This document shows positions 41,311 through 49,734 of a stretch of 64,000 nucleotides of DNA, piece by piece (positions within the stretch are counted from its first letter, which is position 1; every line of letters starts with the position of its first letter). Source of the stretch: Rhizobium viscosum. GTDB taxonomy: Bacteria; Pseudomonadota; Alphaproteobacteria; Rhizobiales; Rhizobiaceae. The stretch is from the NCBI RefSeq assembly GCF_014873945.1, contig NZ_JADBEC010000002.1, positions 2,170,001 to 2,234,000 on the forward strand, in the 5' to 3' direction. Position numbers and translations under genes: made by a program. The notes beneath the pieces are model-generated. The model saw nothing but the letters and a program-made list of their open reading frames with translations. It made no database searches and was not told the origin of the DNA.

Positions 41311-41781
41311 ATGCGAAAAATGAAAGAATCTGGGAATTTTCGGCGCAAGCTTCTGGAACTCGTCCAAGCCGACGGCAGCCTTTCGCTGGCAGACCTGGCC
41401 GAAAAGGCGGGCATGTCTCAGAGTTCGGCCTGGCGGAAGATCCAGGAACTGGAGGCTGACGGTGTCATCCGCAAGCGCGTGACGCTGCTTGATCCTGGAA
41501 AGCTCGATCTCAAGCTCTGCGTCATCGCGCATGTGACACTGGAGGATCATCACGAAGAGGCGGTAGCATCCTTCGCTTCGGTGGTGCAGGAGCGGCCGGA
41601 GATCATGGAGTGCTACGCCTTGTCAGGCGCCTTCGACTACATGCTGAAGATAAGGGCGAGGGACGTGGAAAGCTACGAAGCCTTCATGACCCGCTACCTC
41701 ATGCGCAACCCGCATGTGCGCACGGTCGTATCGAGCTTCGTGTTGCGTGAGCTGAAATTCTCGACCGAACTGCCGCTATGA
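41311..41781 (+). CDS. Lrp/AsnC-family regulator beside phhA
   Basis: 156 residues. The helix-turn-helix is GSLSLADLAEKAGMSQSSAWRKIQELEADGVI. The C-terminal RAM domain has LKLCVIAHVTLEDH and MECYALSGAFDYMLKIRARDVESYEAF. It is divergent from phhA and convergent with a second Lrp/AsnC gene 15 nt away. It probably senses an aromatic amino acid and controls phhA, as in other proteobacteria. A start nine bases downstream is possible. Confidence 0.88.
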   Translation: MRKMKESGNFRRKLLELVQADGSLSLADLAEKAGMSQSSAWRKIQELEADGVIRKRVTLLDPGKLDLKLCVIAHVTLEDHHEEAVASFASVVQERPEIMECYALSGAFDYMLKIRARDVESYEAFMTRYLMRNPHVRTVVSSFVLRELKFSTELPL

Positions 41782-41795
41782 CGCTCGGTGCCGGA

Positions 41796-42296
41796 TCAAC
41801 GTGTGCTGTCGCCATGCCAACTGCCTGGCACGTGTATCGGAAAGCCCTCGAATGTTTTCAGCGTGTCGAGGACGATCGACGTCTTTACGTGCTGCACCGA
41901 CTCGTGGGGCAATAGAACGTCGTTGACGAATTTGGAGAGGTCTGCGAGCCCGCGGGTTGCCACCTTCAGGTGATAGTCCATTTCCCCGGTCAGCGCATAG
42001 GCTTCGAGAACTTCCGGCAGTCCGTTGATCAGCTGCGAAAATCTGCGGGCATTGTCCCTGTTGTGCGTCGCAAGCGTCACGGAAATGACCACCAGCATAT
42101 CCAGACCCAGCTTCTGTTGATCCAGATAGGCCCGGTAGCTGCGAATATAGCCCTCGGACTCCAGTCTGGTGCGCCGGCGCGAGCATTGCGAGGGTGAAAG
42201 CGCGATCCGCTCCCCGAGCTCGTTGTTTGTCAAACGGCCGTCTTTTTGAAGCTCCTGAAGCAGGCGCAAATCCAATTTGTCGAGTTGTTCATCCAT
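41796..42296 (-). CDS. Lrp/AsnC-family regulator beside hpd
   Basis: 166 residues. The N-terminal helix-turn-helix is DGRLTNNELGERIALSPSQCSRRRTRLESEGYI. The RAM domain has LVVISVTLATHNRDNA and VLEAYALTGEMDYHLKVATRG. SPSQCSRRR is a recognition helix seen in Lrp proteins next to hpd. It is divergent from hpd, with an ATGCAA/TTGCAT palindrome between them. It probably acts on the homogentisate operon with a tyrosine-related effector. Confidence 0.9.
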   Translation of the reverse strand: MDEQLDKLDLRLLQELQKDGRLTNNELGERIALSPSQCSRRRTRLESEGYIRSYRAYLDQQKLGLDMLVVISVTLATHNRDNARRFSQLINGLPEVLEAYALTGEMDYHLKVATRGLADLSKFVNDVLLPHESVQHVKTSIVLDTLKTFEGFPIHVPGSWHGDSTR

Positions 42297-42355
42297 TGCG
42301 TGAAATCTCCAAAATCCTCACGAACCGTGCATAATCTCTTCCTCTGGCGTGAAGA

Positions 42356-42395
42356 ATGCAAGAACTTTGCATGCGTTTTGGGCCACACTTTGCAT
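42356..42395. promoter_or_regulatory. Candidate Lrp/AsnC operator upstream of hpd
   Basis: ATGCAAGAACTTTGCAT (42356-42372) is a 6-5-6 palindrome. A further TTGCAT half-site begins at 42390, 23 nt after the previous one. This phased repetition suits an Lrp octamer. It lies between the second Lrp gene and hpd. Confidence 0.5.
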
Positions 42396-42424
42396 AGTCA
42401 AAATCCAATTCCCAGGAGGAGAAA

Positions 42425-43534
42425 ATGGGCCCTTTCCCGCATGATGCGCCGCCCTCCGAAATCACCGCCGACAACCCGGCTGGCACTGACGGATTCGAGT
42501 TCGTTGAATTCGCCCATCCCGAACCCGAGAAGTTGCGCGAACTCTTTACACGCATGGGCTATGTCCCAGTCGCCAGGCACAAGACGAAGGACATCACGAT
42601 CTGGCGCCAGGGTGACATCAACTATGTGCTGAATGCCGAACCCGGCAGCCATGCCGCCCGTTTCGTCGCAGAGCATGGTCCCTGCGCCCCGTCGATGGCG
42701 TGGCGCGTCGTGGATGCCAGACACGCCTTCGATCACGCGGTGTCGAAAGGTGCCGTTCCCTATGAAGGAAATGACAAGGCGCTCGACGTCCCGGCGATCG
42801 TCGGCATTGGCGGTTCACTGCTCTATTTCGTCGAGATCTATGGGGCGAAGGGGTCGGCATACGATGCGGAATTCGATTGGCTTGGCGAGCGCGACCCGCA
42901 TCCTGAGGGGATCGGTTTCTACTATCTCGATCATCTCACCCACAACGTCTTCCGCGGCAACATGGACAAGTGGTGGGATTTTTACCGCAACCTGTTCAAT
43001 TTCAAGCAGATCCACTTCTTCGATATCGACGGGCGCATCACCGGTCTGGTGAGCCGCGCCATCACATCGCCCTGCGGCAAGATCCGCATTCCGCTGAATG
43101 AATCGAAGGACGACACGAGCCAGATCGAGGAATATCTGAAGAAATACAGGGGCGAGGGCATCCAGCATATCGCCGTTGGAACGGAAGATATCTACGAGGC
43201 CACCGACAGGCTTGCAGACAATGGCCTGCGCTTCATGCCGGGTCCTCCGGAAACCTATTACGATATGTCCTATGAACGCGTGAATGGCCATAGCGAACCT
43301 GTCGACCGCATGAAGAAGCACGGCATCCTCATCGATGGCGAAGGCGTGGTGAATGGCGGCATGACGAAAATCCTGCTGCAGATCTTCTCCAAGACCGTGA
43401 TTGGCCCGATCTTCTTCGAATTCATCCAACGCAAGGGCGACGAGGGCTTTGGTGAAGGCAATTTCCGCGCTCTCTTCGAGTCGATCGAGGCCGATCAGAT
43501 CAAGCGTGGTGTCATCGGGACCGCGGCGGAGTAA
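42425..43534 (+). CDS. hpd: 4-hydroxyphenylpyruvate dioxygenase
   Basis: 369 residues. It converts 4-hydroxyphenylpyruvate to homogentisate with non-haem iron. Two vicinal-oxygen-chelate halves are visible. The C-terminal half carries the iron ligands: a His in YYLDHLTHNV, a His in GIQHIAVGTEDI and a Glu near FFEFIQRKGDEGFGEGNF. GGAGGAG precedes ATG 42425. It is the first gene of the hpd-hmgA-fah-maiA cluster. Confidence 0.96.
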   Translation: MGPFPHDAPPSEITADNPAGTDGFEFVEFAHPEPEKLRELFTRMGYVPVARHKTKDITIWRQGDINYVLNAEPGSHAARFVAEHGPCAPSMAWRVVDARHAFDHAVSKGAVPYEGNDKALDVPAIVGIGGSLLYFVEIYGAKGSAYDAEFDWLGERDPHPEGIGFYYLDHLTHNVFRGNMDKWWDFYRNLFNFKQIHFFDIDGRITGLVSRAITSPCGKIRIPLNESKDDTSQIEEYLKKYRGEGIQHIAVGTEDIYEATDRLADNGLRFMPGPPETYYDMSYERVNGHSEPVDRMKKHGILIDGEGVVNGGMTKILLQIFSKTVIGPIFFEFIQRKGDEGFGEGNFRALFESIEADQIKRGVIGTAAE

Positions 43535-43602
43535 ACTCTTGGGGCTGCCCGCGCGTCTGAAGAGATGCGCGGCGCCGCCGAGTTTCCGGGGAGGAGATGA
43601 GC

Positions 43603-44964
43603 ATGGACCAGACCTCGATCCAGGCTTCCGAAGGTGAAGCCGCTACTGCAACCAAGCTGAAATATATGCCGGGATTCGGTAACGATTTCGAAACGGAGTC
43701 GCTTCTCGGCGCCTTGCCGCAAGGCCAGAACAGCCCCCAGAAATGCAATTACGGTCTTTATGCCGAGCAGCTTTCCGGCTCGCCGTTTACCGCACCGCGC
43801 GGGACGAACGAAAGGTCCTGGCTTTATCGCATTCGCCCGAGTGTGCGCCACACAGGCCGCTTCTCGAATGTTACTTACCCGCTCTGGAAAACCGCGCCTT
43901 GCCTGGACGAACATTCGCTCCCCCTCGGGCAACTTCGCTGGAACCCCATTCCTGCGCCAACCGAGAAACTGACGTTTCTTCAGGGAGTGAGGACGATGAC
44001 GACAGCGGGCGACGTCACGACCCAGGTGGGCATGTCAGCCCATGCCTATGTCTTCAATGAGGACATGGTGGACGATTACTTCTTCAACGCCGATGGTGAA
44101 CTGCTGATCGTGCCGCAGCTCGGCGCCATCAGGGTGTTCACCGAAATGGGCATCATGGATGTAGAGCCTCTGGAAATATGCCTCATCCCCCGCGGCATGA
44201 TGTTCAAGGTCCTGCGCAGCGGCGAGCAGACGGTCTGGCGTGGATATATCTGCGAGAATTACGGCGCGAAATTTACCCTGCCGGACCGCGGTCCCATCGG
44301 CGCCAACTGCCTGGCGAACCCGCGCGACTTCAAGACACCCGTCGCCGCGTTCGAAGACAAGGAAAAGCCTTGCCGCGTCCATGTGAAGTGGTGCGGAAAA
44401 TTCTATGTCACCGATATCGGCCACTCACCGCTCGATGTGGTGGCCTGGCACGGCAACTATGCCCCCTTCAAATACGATCTGCGGACATTTTCGCCTGTTG
44501 GCGCGATCAGCTTCGATCACCCTGATCCGTCGATTTTTTCGGTGCTGACCGCCCCGACCGAAGATGCCGGCACGGCCAATGTGGATTTTGTGATCTTTCC
44601 ACCGCGCTGGCTGGTAGCCGAGCACACTTTCCGTCCGCCCTGGTATCACCGCAACATCATGAGCGAGTTCATGGGCCTGATCCATGGCCAATATGACGCC
44701 AAGGAGGAGGGTTTCGTCCCCGGCGGCATGAGCCTGCACAACATGATGCTTGCCCACGGGCCGGACGCACTTGCCTTCGAGAAGGCATCCAACTCCGAGC
44801 TCAAGCCGGTGAAGCTGGATCACACGATGGCCTTCATGTTCGAGACACGGTACCCGCAGCAATTGACGAAATATGCAGCCGAGCTTGAAACACTGCAGGA
44901 CAATTACCTGGAGTGCTGGGAGGGCCTGGAACGCAAGTTCGACGGGACCCCCGGTATCAAGTGA
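43603..44964 (+). CDS. hmgA: Homogentisate 1,2-dioxygenase
   Basis: 453 residues. It opens the homogentisate ring to 4-maleylacetoacetate. YMPGFGNDFETE, LYAEQLSGSPFTAPR and RSWLYRIRPSVRH are the family's N-terminal signature. The cupin core has RPPWYHRNIMSEFMGLIHGQYDAKEEGFVPGGMSLHNMMLAHGPD, with the His and Glu iron ligands. ATG 43603 is preferred to 43597 because GGAGG lies 7 nt before it and only 1 nt before the other. Confidence 0.97.
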   Translation: MDQTSIQASEGEAATATKLKYMPGFGNDFETESLLGALPQGQNSPQKCNYGLYAEQLSGSPFTAPRGTNERSWLYRIRPSVRHTGRFSNVTYPLWKTAPCLDEHSLPLGQLRWNPIPAPTEKLTFLQGVRTMTTAGDVTTQVGMSAHAYVFNEDMVDDYFFNADGELLIVPQLGAIRVFTEMGIMDVEPLEICLIPRGMMFKVLRSGEQTVWRGYICENYGAKFTLPDRGPIGANCLANPRDFKTPVAAFEDKEKPCRVHVKWCGKFYVTDIGHSPLDVVAWHGNYAPFKYDLRTFSPVGAISFDHPDPSIFSVLTAPTEDAGTANVDFVIFPPRWLVAEHTFRPPWYHRNIMSEFMGLIHGQYDAKEEGFVPGGMSLHNMMLAHGPDALAFEKASNSELKPVKLDHTMAFMFETRYPQQLTKYAAELETLQDNYLECWEGLERKFDGTPGIK

Positions 44965-45010
44965 GGCATCGCGTCAATAGGTCAGGCATCCTCAGGCACG
45001 GGAACGGGAT

Positions 45011-46021
45011 ATGAAGCTCGCGACGTTAAAAGACTCCACGAGAGATGGCCGGCTCGTTGTCGTCTCCCGCGACCTTACCTGCTGCTCCGAAGTCATTCAC
45101 ATTGCCCGCACCCTGCAGGCAGCTCTTGATGATTGGGAGCAGGTGGCTCCGAGGCTCGAACAAATTGCTGAAGGCATCGAGACGGGGGCTCAACCGACGA
45201 TCCGGTTTCACGAGCACGGTGCCGCATCGCCTTTGCCGCGGGCCTACCAGTGGGCTGACGGTTCGGCCTATCTCAACCATGTCGAACTGGTGCGCAAGGC
45301 GCGGGGCGCCGAGATACCGGCGAGCTTCTGGACCGATCCGCTGATGTATCAAGGTGGTTCGGACGGTTTCCTTGCGCCGCGAGACCCAATCGTGGTGGCT
45401 GACGAGACCTACGGGATCGACATGGAGGGCGAGGTTGCCGTCATCACCGGTGACGTTGCGATGGGTTCCAGCCCGGATGTAGCGCGTGGCGCCATCCGTC
45501 TGGTGATGCTCGTCAACGACGTGTCGCTGCGCGGTCTCATACCGGACGAACTGGCCAAGGGATTTGGCTTCTTCCAGTCCAAACCGGCATCGGCATTTTC
45601 TCCGGTCGCGGTGACACCGGATGAGCTCGGGGAGGCCTGGGATGGCGGCAAGGTGTGTCTGCCGCTGCTTGTGAGCCTGAACGGCAAGGCATTCGGCAAG
45701 GCGAATGCCGGCATCGACATGACGTTTGATTTTGGCCAGCTCGTCGCCCATGCCGCCAAAACCCGCAATCTGGTGGCTGGAACGATCATCGGCTCGGGAA
45801 CGGTTTCCAACAAGCTGGATGGCGGCCCGGGCAGGGCGGTCGAAGACGGAGGCGACGGATATTCATGCATCGCCGAGATACGGATGATCGAGACGATCGA
45901 AACCGGGGCACCGAAGACTCCGTTCATGAAGTTCGGGGATCAGGTCCGCATCGAGATGAAGGATCATGCCGGCCATTCGATCTTCGGGGCGATCGAGCAG
46001 ACCGTCGAGAAATACCGATAA
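45011..46021 (+). CDS. Fumarylacetoacetate hydrolase family protein
   Basis: 336 residues. By context it is the last step, cutting fumarylacetoacetate to fumarate and acetoacetate. FAH-fold features: a metal-binding acidic set in DMEGEVAVITGDV (Glu pair), SLRGLIPDELAKGFGFFQSKPASAFSPVAVTP and GTIIGSGTVSNK. The length fits the bacterial enzyme with an N-terminal extension rather than the eukaryotic 420-residue form. It lies 46 nt after hmgA. Confidence 0.88.
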   Translation: MKLATLKDSTRDGRLVVVSRDLTCCSEVIHIARTLQAALDDWEQVAPRLEQIAEGIETGAQPTIRFHEHGAASPLPRAYQWADGSAYLNHVELVRKARGAEIPASFWTDPLMYQGGSDGFLAPRDPIVVADETYGIDMEGEVAVITGDVAMGSSPDVARGAIRLVMLVNDVSLRGLIPDELAKGFGFFQSKPASAFSPVAVTPDELGEAWDGGKVCLPLLVSLNGKAFGKANAGIDMTFDFGQLVAHAAKTRNLVAGTIIGSGTVSNKLDGGPGRAVEDGGDGYSCIAEIRMIETIETGAPKTPFMKFGDQVRIEMKDHAGHSIFGAIEQTVEKYR

Positions 46022-46061
46022 TTCCTTAAGCCGGAATCGTTCTTTGAGGAGCAAGGCTGCA

Positions 46062-46694
46062 GTGAGCAACGTCGTTCTTTATGACTACTGGAGGTCATCG
46101 GCGAGCTATCGCGTCCGCATTGCGCTCAATCTCCTGGAGATCGACTACAAAACAGTGTCCATCAATCTGTTGGAGGGAGCGCACAGGAAGCCGGAATATC
46201 TGGCGCTCAACCCGCAGGGGCTCGTCCCGACATTGGTGATCGATGGGAAAATACTGACTCAATCATTGGCAATCATCGAATATCTTTCCGAGCTTCGGCC
46301 GGAATGTGGGTTGCTGCCGGCAGATAGTTCCGATCGCCAGAAAGTGCGCGCCTTTGCATACGCGGTCGCCATGGACATCCATCCGATATGCAACACGCAT
46401 GTCGTGGCGCATCTGATGACCGTAACGGACAAGAGCGACGCCCGCGAGGAATGGATGAAGCATTTCATCTCGGAGGGACTTCGCAAGCTGGAGGCGATGA
46501 TCGATCCGGCCGGCGACGGGTTCAGCTTTGGAGATACGCCGACGATGGCGGACCTCTGTCTGGTTCCACAGGTCTACAATGCCCGCCGCTGGGGAGTGGA
46601 CATGTCCGGTTTCAAGCGGATCGTCGAGATCGATGGCAAATGCGCCAAATTGCCAGCCTTCCAGGCAGCCCATCCTGACCGCGCGAAACCCTGA
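46062..46694 (+). CDS. maiA: Maleylacetoacetate isomerase (zeta-class glutathione transferase)
   Basis: 210 residues. LYDYWRSSASYRVRIALNL carries the zeta-class SSxSxRVRIAL glutathione site. QSLAIIEYLSELRPECGLLP and DICNTHV-like second-domain features follow. It isomerises maleylacetoacetate to fumarylacetoacetate with glutathione. GTG 46062 has GAGGAGCAAGG upstream; the open frame extends into the previous gene but has no earlier credible start. It ends the tyrosine operon. Confidence 0.94.
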   Translation: MSNVVLYDYWRSSASYRVRIALNLLEIDYKTVSINLLEGAHRKPEYLALNPQGLVPTLVIDGKILTQSLAIIEYLSELRPECGLLPADSSDRQKVRAFAYAVAMDIHPICNTHVVAHLMTVTDKSDAREEWMKHFISEGLRKLEAMIDPAGDGFSFGDTPTMADLCLVPQVYNARRWGVDMSGFKRIVEIDGKCAKLPAFQAAHPDRAKP

Positions 46695-46975
46695 CGCAAA
46701 GACAGGTTTGCGGGAGTGCGTGAGCACGATCGATGAGCCCGCATCCCATCTCGCTGTGCTCCTCGAGCCGACCGCCGGTTAAGCTTACGAACGTCCGCTC
46801 GCATAAGCGCGACTGATCTTGTCTCACGCGCAGAAGAGGGGCGGACGATATCGCCGGCGTGGTGATATACTCGCTTGCGGAGGAGGTCTCGCGCTGGCAG
46901 TCGAGGGGTTTGCGCGGTGACACAGGGCTTGGCCGCGGCATCCCGCCTCGGCCCAGGAAGGGAAGGAGACAACGC

Positions 46976-47548
46976 ATGAACAATGTAGCGATCCACCCAA
47001 TCGTGGATTCAGGATACCGGGCGACCGATGCGTCATTTGTCGGCGGCACGCTCATATGCAATTGCGCGAGCAATCCGGTGAAAGTCCGCGTCAAGGGCGA
47101 TATTGCCCATAACCATGCCTGCGGCTGCACGAAATGCTGGAAGCCGCAGGGTGCGGTCTTTTCCGTGGTTGCCGTGGCGCCGACTGACAACGTCGAGGTT
47201 CTGGAGAACGGAGACAAGCTGGCGGTCGTCGACACGTCTGCGCTAATCCAGCGCCATGCCTGCAAGGATTGCGGGGTCCACATGTACGGGCCTGTCGAGC
47301 GCGACCATGCCTTTCAGGGCCTTTCCTTCGTCCATCCCGAACGGTTCCAGGAGAAAGGCTGGGCAGCACCCGGCTTTGCCGCCTTCGTATCGTCCATTAT
47401 CGAAAGCGGATATGACCCTGGGAAAATGGGCGCCGTACGCTCGCGCCTCAAGGAGGCTGGGCTTGAGCCCTATGATTGCCTTTCGCCGGGCCTGATGGAC
47501 CTTATCGCCACCTGGACGGCGAAAAAGGCAGGAGTTCTCGCGGCCTGA
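46976..47548 (+). CDS. gfa: Gfa-like glutathione-dependent formaldehyde-activating enzyme
   Basis: 190 residues. Zinc-binding cysteines appear as ICNCAS, NHACGCTKCW and HACKDCG, the Gfa/Mss4-like pattern. The length matches S-(hydroxymethyl)glutathione synthase of Paracoccus type (about 190 residues) rather than the shorter domain proteins. It may help glutathione capture formaldehyde, although the enzymatic role has been debated. No formaldehyde dehydrogenase is adjacent. GAAGGAGAC precedes ATG 46976. The 281-bp gap before it shows nothing recognisable. Confidence 0.85.
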   Translation: MNNVAIHPIVDSGYRATDASFVGGTLICNCASNPVKVRVKGDIAHNHACGCTKCWKPQGAVFSVVAVAPTDNVEVLENGDKLAVVDTSALIQRHACKDCGVHMYGPVERDHAFQGLSFVHPERFQEKGWAAPGFAAFVSSIIESGYDPGKMGAVRSRLKEAGLEPYDCLSPGLMDLIATWTAKKAGVLAA

Positions 47549-47594
47549 TGTAGCGCAGATTCGCCGGATGCCGTCGCGATCCCCGCGGCGGTGT

Positions 47595-47630
47595 TCCGGC
47601 GCGACATAGATTTCATGATATTGCGCCGGA
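47595..47630. repeat. Inverted repeat between convergent gfa and TetR genes
   Basis: TCCGGCGC and GCGCCGGA form an 8-bp stem around a 20-nt loop; AATCCGGCG repeats part of it just downstream. It is possibly a transcript end structure, although there is no U tract. Confidence 0.4.
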
Positions 47631-47715
47631 CAATCCGGCGATTGGTATCTCTGCCATTAGCTGAAGTTCCTGGTTTTCAGCGGCCACGTCTTTCGCGTGG
47701 ATGCTCCCCATTGTC

Positions 47716-48363
47716 CTAGGCTGTGCATCCCTTGAGGAAAATATCCGCACACATTCTCGCCCTCGCAGCGATCTCTTCGATATTCGGCGGCGGAAGCTGG
47801 CGCAGCATGGCGGCGCGTTGGGGCTCCATGATCATCATGCCGCGCAGCATGCCGCAGGCGGCGTGTGGGTCCTCGAGTTTGATCAGCCCATGTTCCACCT
47901 GCCGGCGCAGCCAGTTTTCCATCGACGCGTTGGTGCGCATGATCGCTTTCTCGTAGAAAGAGCTGGCGAGCTCGGGAAAGCGGTCGGATTCGCCGATGAC
48001 GAGGCGGGTAATCGTGATCGTGTCCTGCGAAAGCGTCAGCATGCCATAGGCCATCAGCATACGCTCCAGCCCCTGGCGGAGCTCGACCGTCGCCAGTGTG
48101 CCGGGGTCGAGCGCCAAGAGGAAGCGTCCGGTGCGATCCGAGACCATTTCGGAAAACAGATCTGCCTTTGTGGGGAACAGGCGATAGAGCGTCTTCGTCG
48201 AAACGCCGGCTTCCTGGGCAATCGCGGCGATGCTGACTGCGGCATAGCCATTCTCGTGAAACTGCTTGTTGGCGGCCTCGATGAGCACGCCGCGCGTATC
48301 CTCGTCACAACGCACCTGCGGCCTGCCACGTGGCTTCTTCTCGATATTGTGATTTTGGACCAT
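47716..48363 (-). CDS. TetR-family regulator of the EmrAB-type pump
   Basis: 215 residues. The N-terminal HTH is GVLIEAANKQFHENGYAAVSIAAIAQEAGVSTKTLYRLFPTKADLF, the standard TetR domain. The ligand-binding C-terminus is of the TetR_C type seen in AcrR-like pump repressors. ATG 48363 is chosen; the frame runs on upstream through the promoter region without homology. It is divergent from the membrane fusion gene, and an inverted repeat overlaps that gene's promoter, so local repression is likely. Confidence 0.9.
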   Translation of the reverse strand: MVQNHNIEKKPRGRPQVRCDEDTRGVLIEAANKQFHENGYAAVSIAAIAQEAGVSTKTLYRLFPTKADLFSEMVSDRTGRFLLALDPGTLATVELRQGLERMLMAYGMLTLSQDTITITRLVIGESDRFPELASSFYEKAIMRTNASMENWLRRQVEHGLIKLEDPHAACGMLRGMMIMEPQRAAMLRQLPPPNIEEIAARARMCADIFLKGCTA

Positions 48364-48368
48364 TGCGA

Positions 48369-48417
48369 TTTTCCAAATTATCGTTGACATCCCTTTTTTA
48401 GCGCATATTTTGGAAAA
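48369..48417 (+). promoter_or_regulatory. EmrAB promoter overlapped by a TetR operator candidate
   Basis: A good promoter: TTGACA at 48384-48389, 16-nt spacer, TATTTT at 48406-48411. Two inverted 9-mers flank it: TTTTCCAAA (48369-48377) and TTTGGAAAA (48409-48417). The second covers the -10. A partial third copy, GTTTCCTAAATT, follows near 48423. The arrangement suits repression by the adjacent TetR protein. Confidence 0.65.
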
Positions 48418-48499
48418 CATCAAGTTTCCTAAATTGGACTTGAGCCGAATTTCAAGGCCGCAGCCGAGACGACGGCGACCTTCCACAAGGAGAGTGACG

Positions 48500-49711
48500 A
48501 TGTCCGTCAAGAAGCTGCATGCCCTGAACAACAACGCCGCCCCGGCCGATATATCGGCCGCCGAAGCTGCGGCGGAGGCTACGCCCGCAACGCTTGACGC
48601 CGGCACGACGTCGCGTGTCACCGATCCCGTCGTCCCCGCTTCGGCTGCGCAAGCACCGGCCCGCAAGCGCGGTGGCCGCTCGCTGCTGATCGGCGTAGCG
48701 GCTATCGCCATCATCGCCGCTGCTGCCTATTACGGCAATAATTACTGGAAGGTCGGCCGTTTCGAGGTCTCGACCGATGACGCCTATGTCCAAGCCGACA
48801 GCACTACGGTCGCGCCGAAGGTTTCCGGGTATCTTGCCGACGTTCTCGTCAGCGACAATGAAACTGTAAAGGCTGGCCAGCCGCTGGCCCGTATCGACGA
48901 CCGCGATTTCCGCACCGCACTCGATCAGGCGAAGGCCGATGTCGCTGCAGCCGAAGCCACCGTCAATGCCAAGCAGGCATCGCTCAATATCCAACAGTCG
49001 ACCATTGCTGCTGCCCGCGCCACACTCGATGTCGATAAGGCCAACGAGACCTTCGCCGAGCAGAACAACAAGCGCTACACCAACCTTGCCACAAGCGGCT
49101 ATGCCCCGGTCCAGACGGCCCAGCAGGCAGCTTCCGCAATTGCGGCCGCCCAGGCAACGATCGTTCGGGACACGGCGGCTCTCGACGCTGCAACCAAGCA
49201 GGTCGATCTTCTGAATGCCGAGCTCGCCCAGGCCAGGGCGACACTTGCCCACGACCAGGCCGTTGCGCATCAGGCTGAGCTCAATCTCTCCTATGCGACC
49301 ATCGTCGCTCCGGTTGACGGCACGGTCGGCAACCGCACGCTGCGTGTCGGCCAATATGTCCAGGCCGGCACTCAGCTGATGGCTGTGGTGCCGACGACGG
49401 CTGCTTACATCGTCGCCAACTACAAGGAAACGCAGCTGACCGATGTCCATGCCGGCCAGCCTGTTGCTATCGAGGTCGATATGTTCCCGGGCCGCACCTA
49501 TCACGGCCATGTAGACAGCCTGTCGCCGGCAAGCGGTCAGGAATTCGCTCTGCTGCCGCCCGATAACGCTACCGGCAACTTTACTAAGGTTGTCCAGCGC
49601 ATTCCGGTAAAGATCGTGCTTGATGGCGATGCCGCCGAAAAGGGCGATCTGCGCCCGGGCATGTCCGTTCAACCGAGCATCGACACCAAGGCCGATGCTG
49701 CCAGCAACTAA
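48500..49711 (+). CDS. EmrA/HlyD-type membrane fusion protein
   Basis: 403 residues. A cytoplasmic N-terminus of about 58 residues precedes one membrane helix (SLLIGVAAIAIIAAAAYYG). FEVSTDDAYVQADSTTVAPKVSGYLADVLVSDNETVKAGQPLARIDDRDF is the EmrA signature. A long alpha-helical hairpin follows, then LSYATIVAPVDGTVGNRTLRVGQYVQAGTQLM. The Ala-rich N-terminal extension is longer than in EmrA of enterics. It pairs with the next gene, an EmrB-type transporter. Confidence 0.92.
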   Translation: MSVKKLHALNNNAAPADISAAEAAAEATPATLDAGTTSRVTDPVVPASAAQAPARKRGGRSLLIGVAAIAIIAAAAYYGNNYWKVGRFEVSTDDAYVQADSTTVAPKVSGYLADVLVSDNETVKAGQPLARIDDRDFRTALDQAKADVAAAEATVNAKQASLNIQQSTIAAARATLDVDKANETFAEQNNKRYTNLATSGYAPVQTAQQAASAIAAAQATIVRDTAALDAATKQVDLLNAELAQARATLAHDQAVAHQAELNLSYATIVAPVDGTVGNRTLRVGQYVQAGTQLMAVVPTTAAYIVANYKETQLTDVHAGQPVAIEVDMFPGRTYHGHVDSLSPASGQEFALLPPDNATGNFTKVVQRIPVKIVLDGDAAEKGDLRPGMSVQPSIDTKADAASN

Positions 49712-49734
49712 GCGAAGGGGCAGGAGATCGTGTC

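Noticed and set aside
48452..49672. 406-codon open frame on the minus strand
   Set aside because: Shadow of the EmrA-type gene, which has a promoter, ribosome site and family signature.
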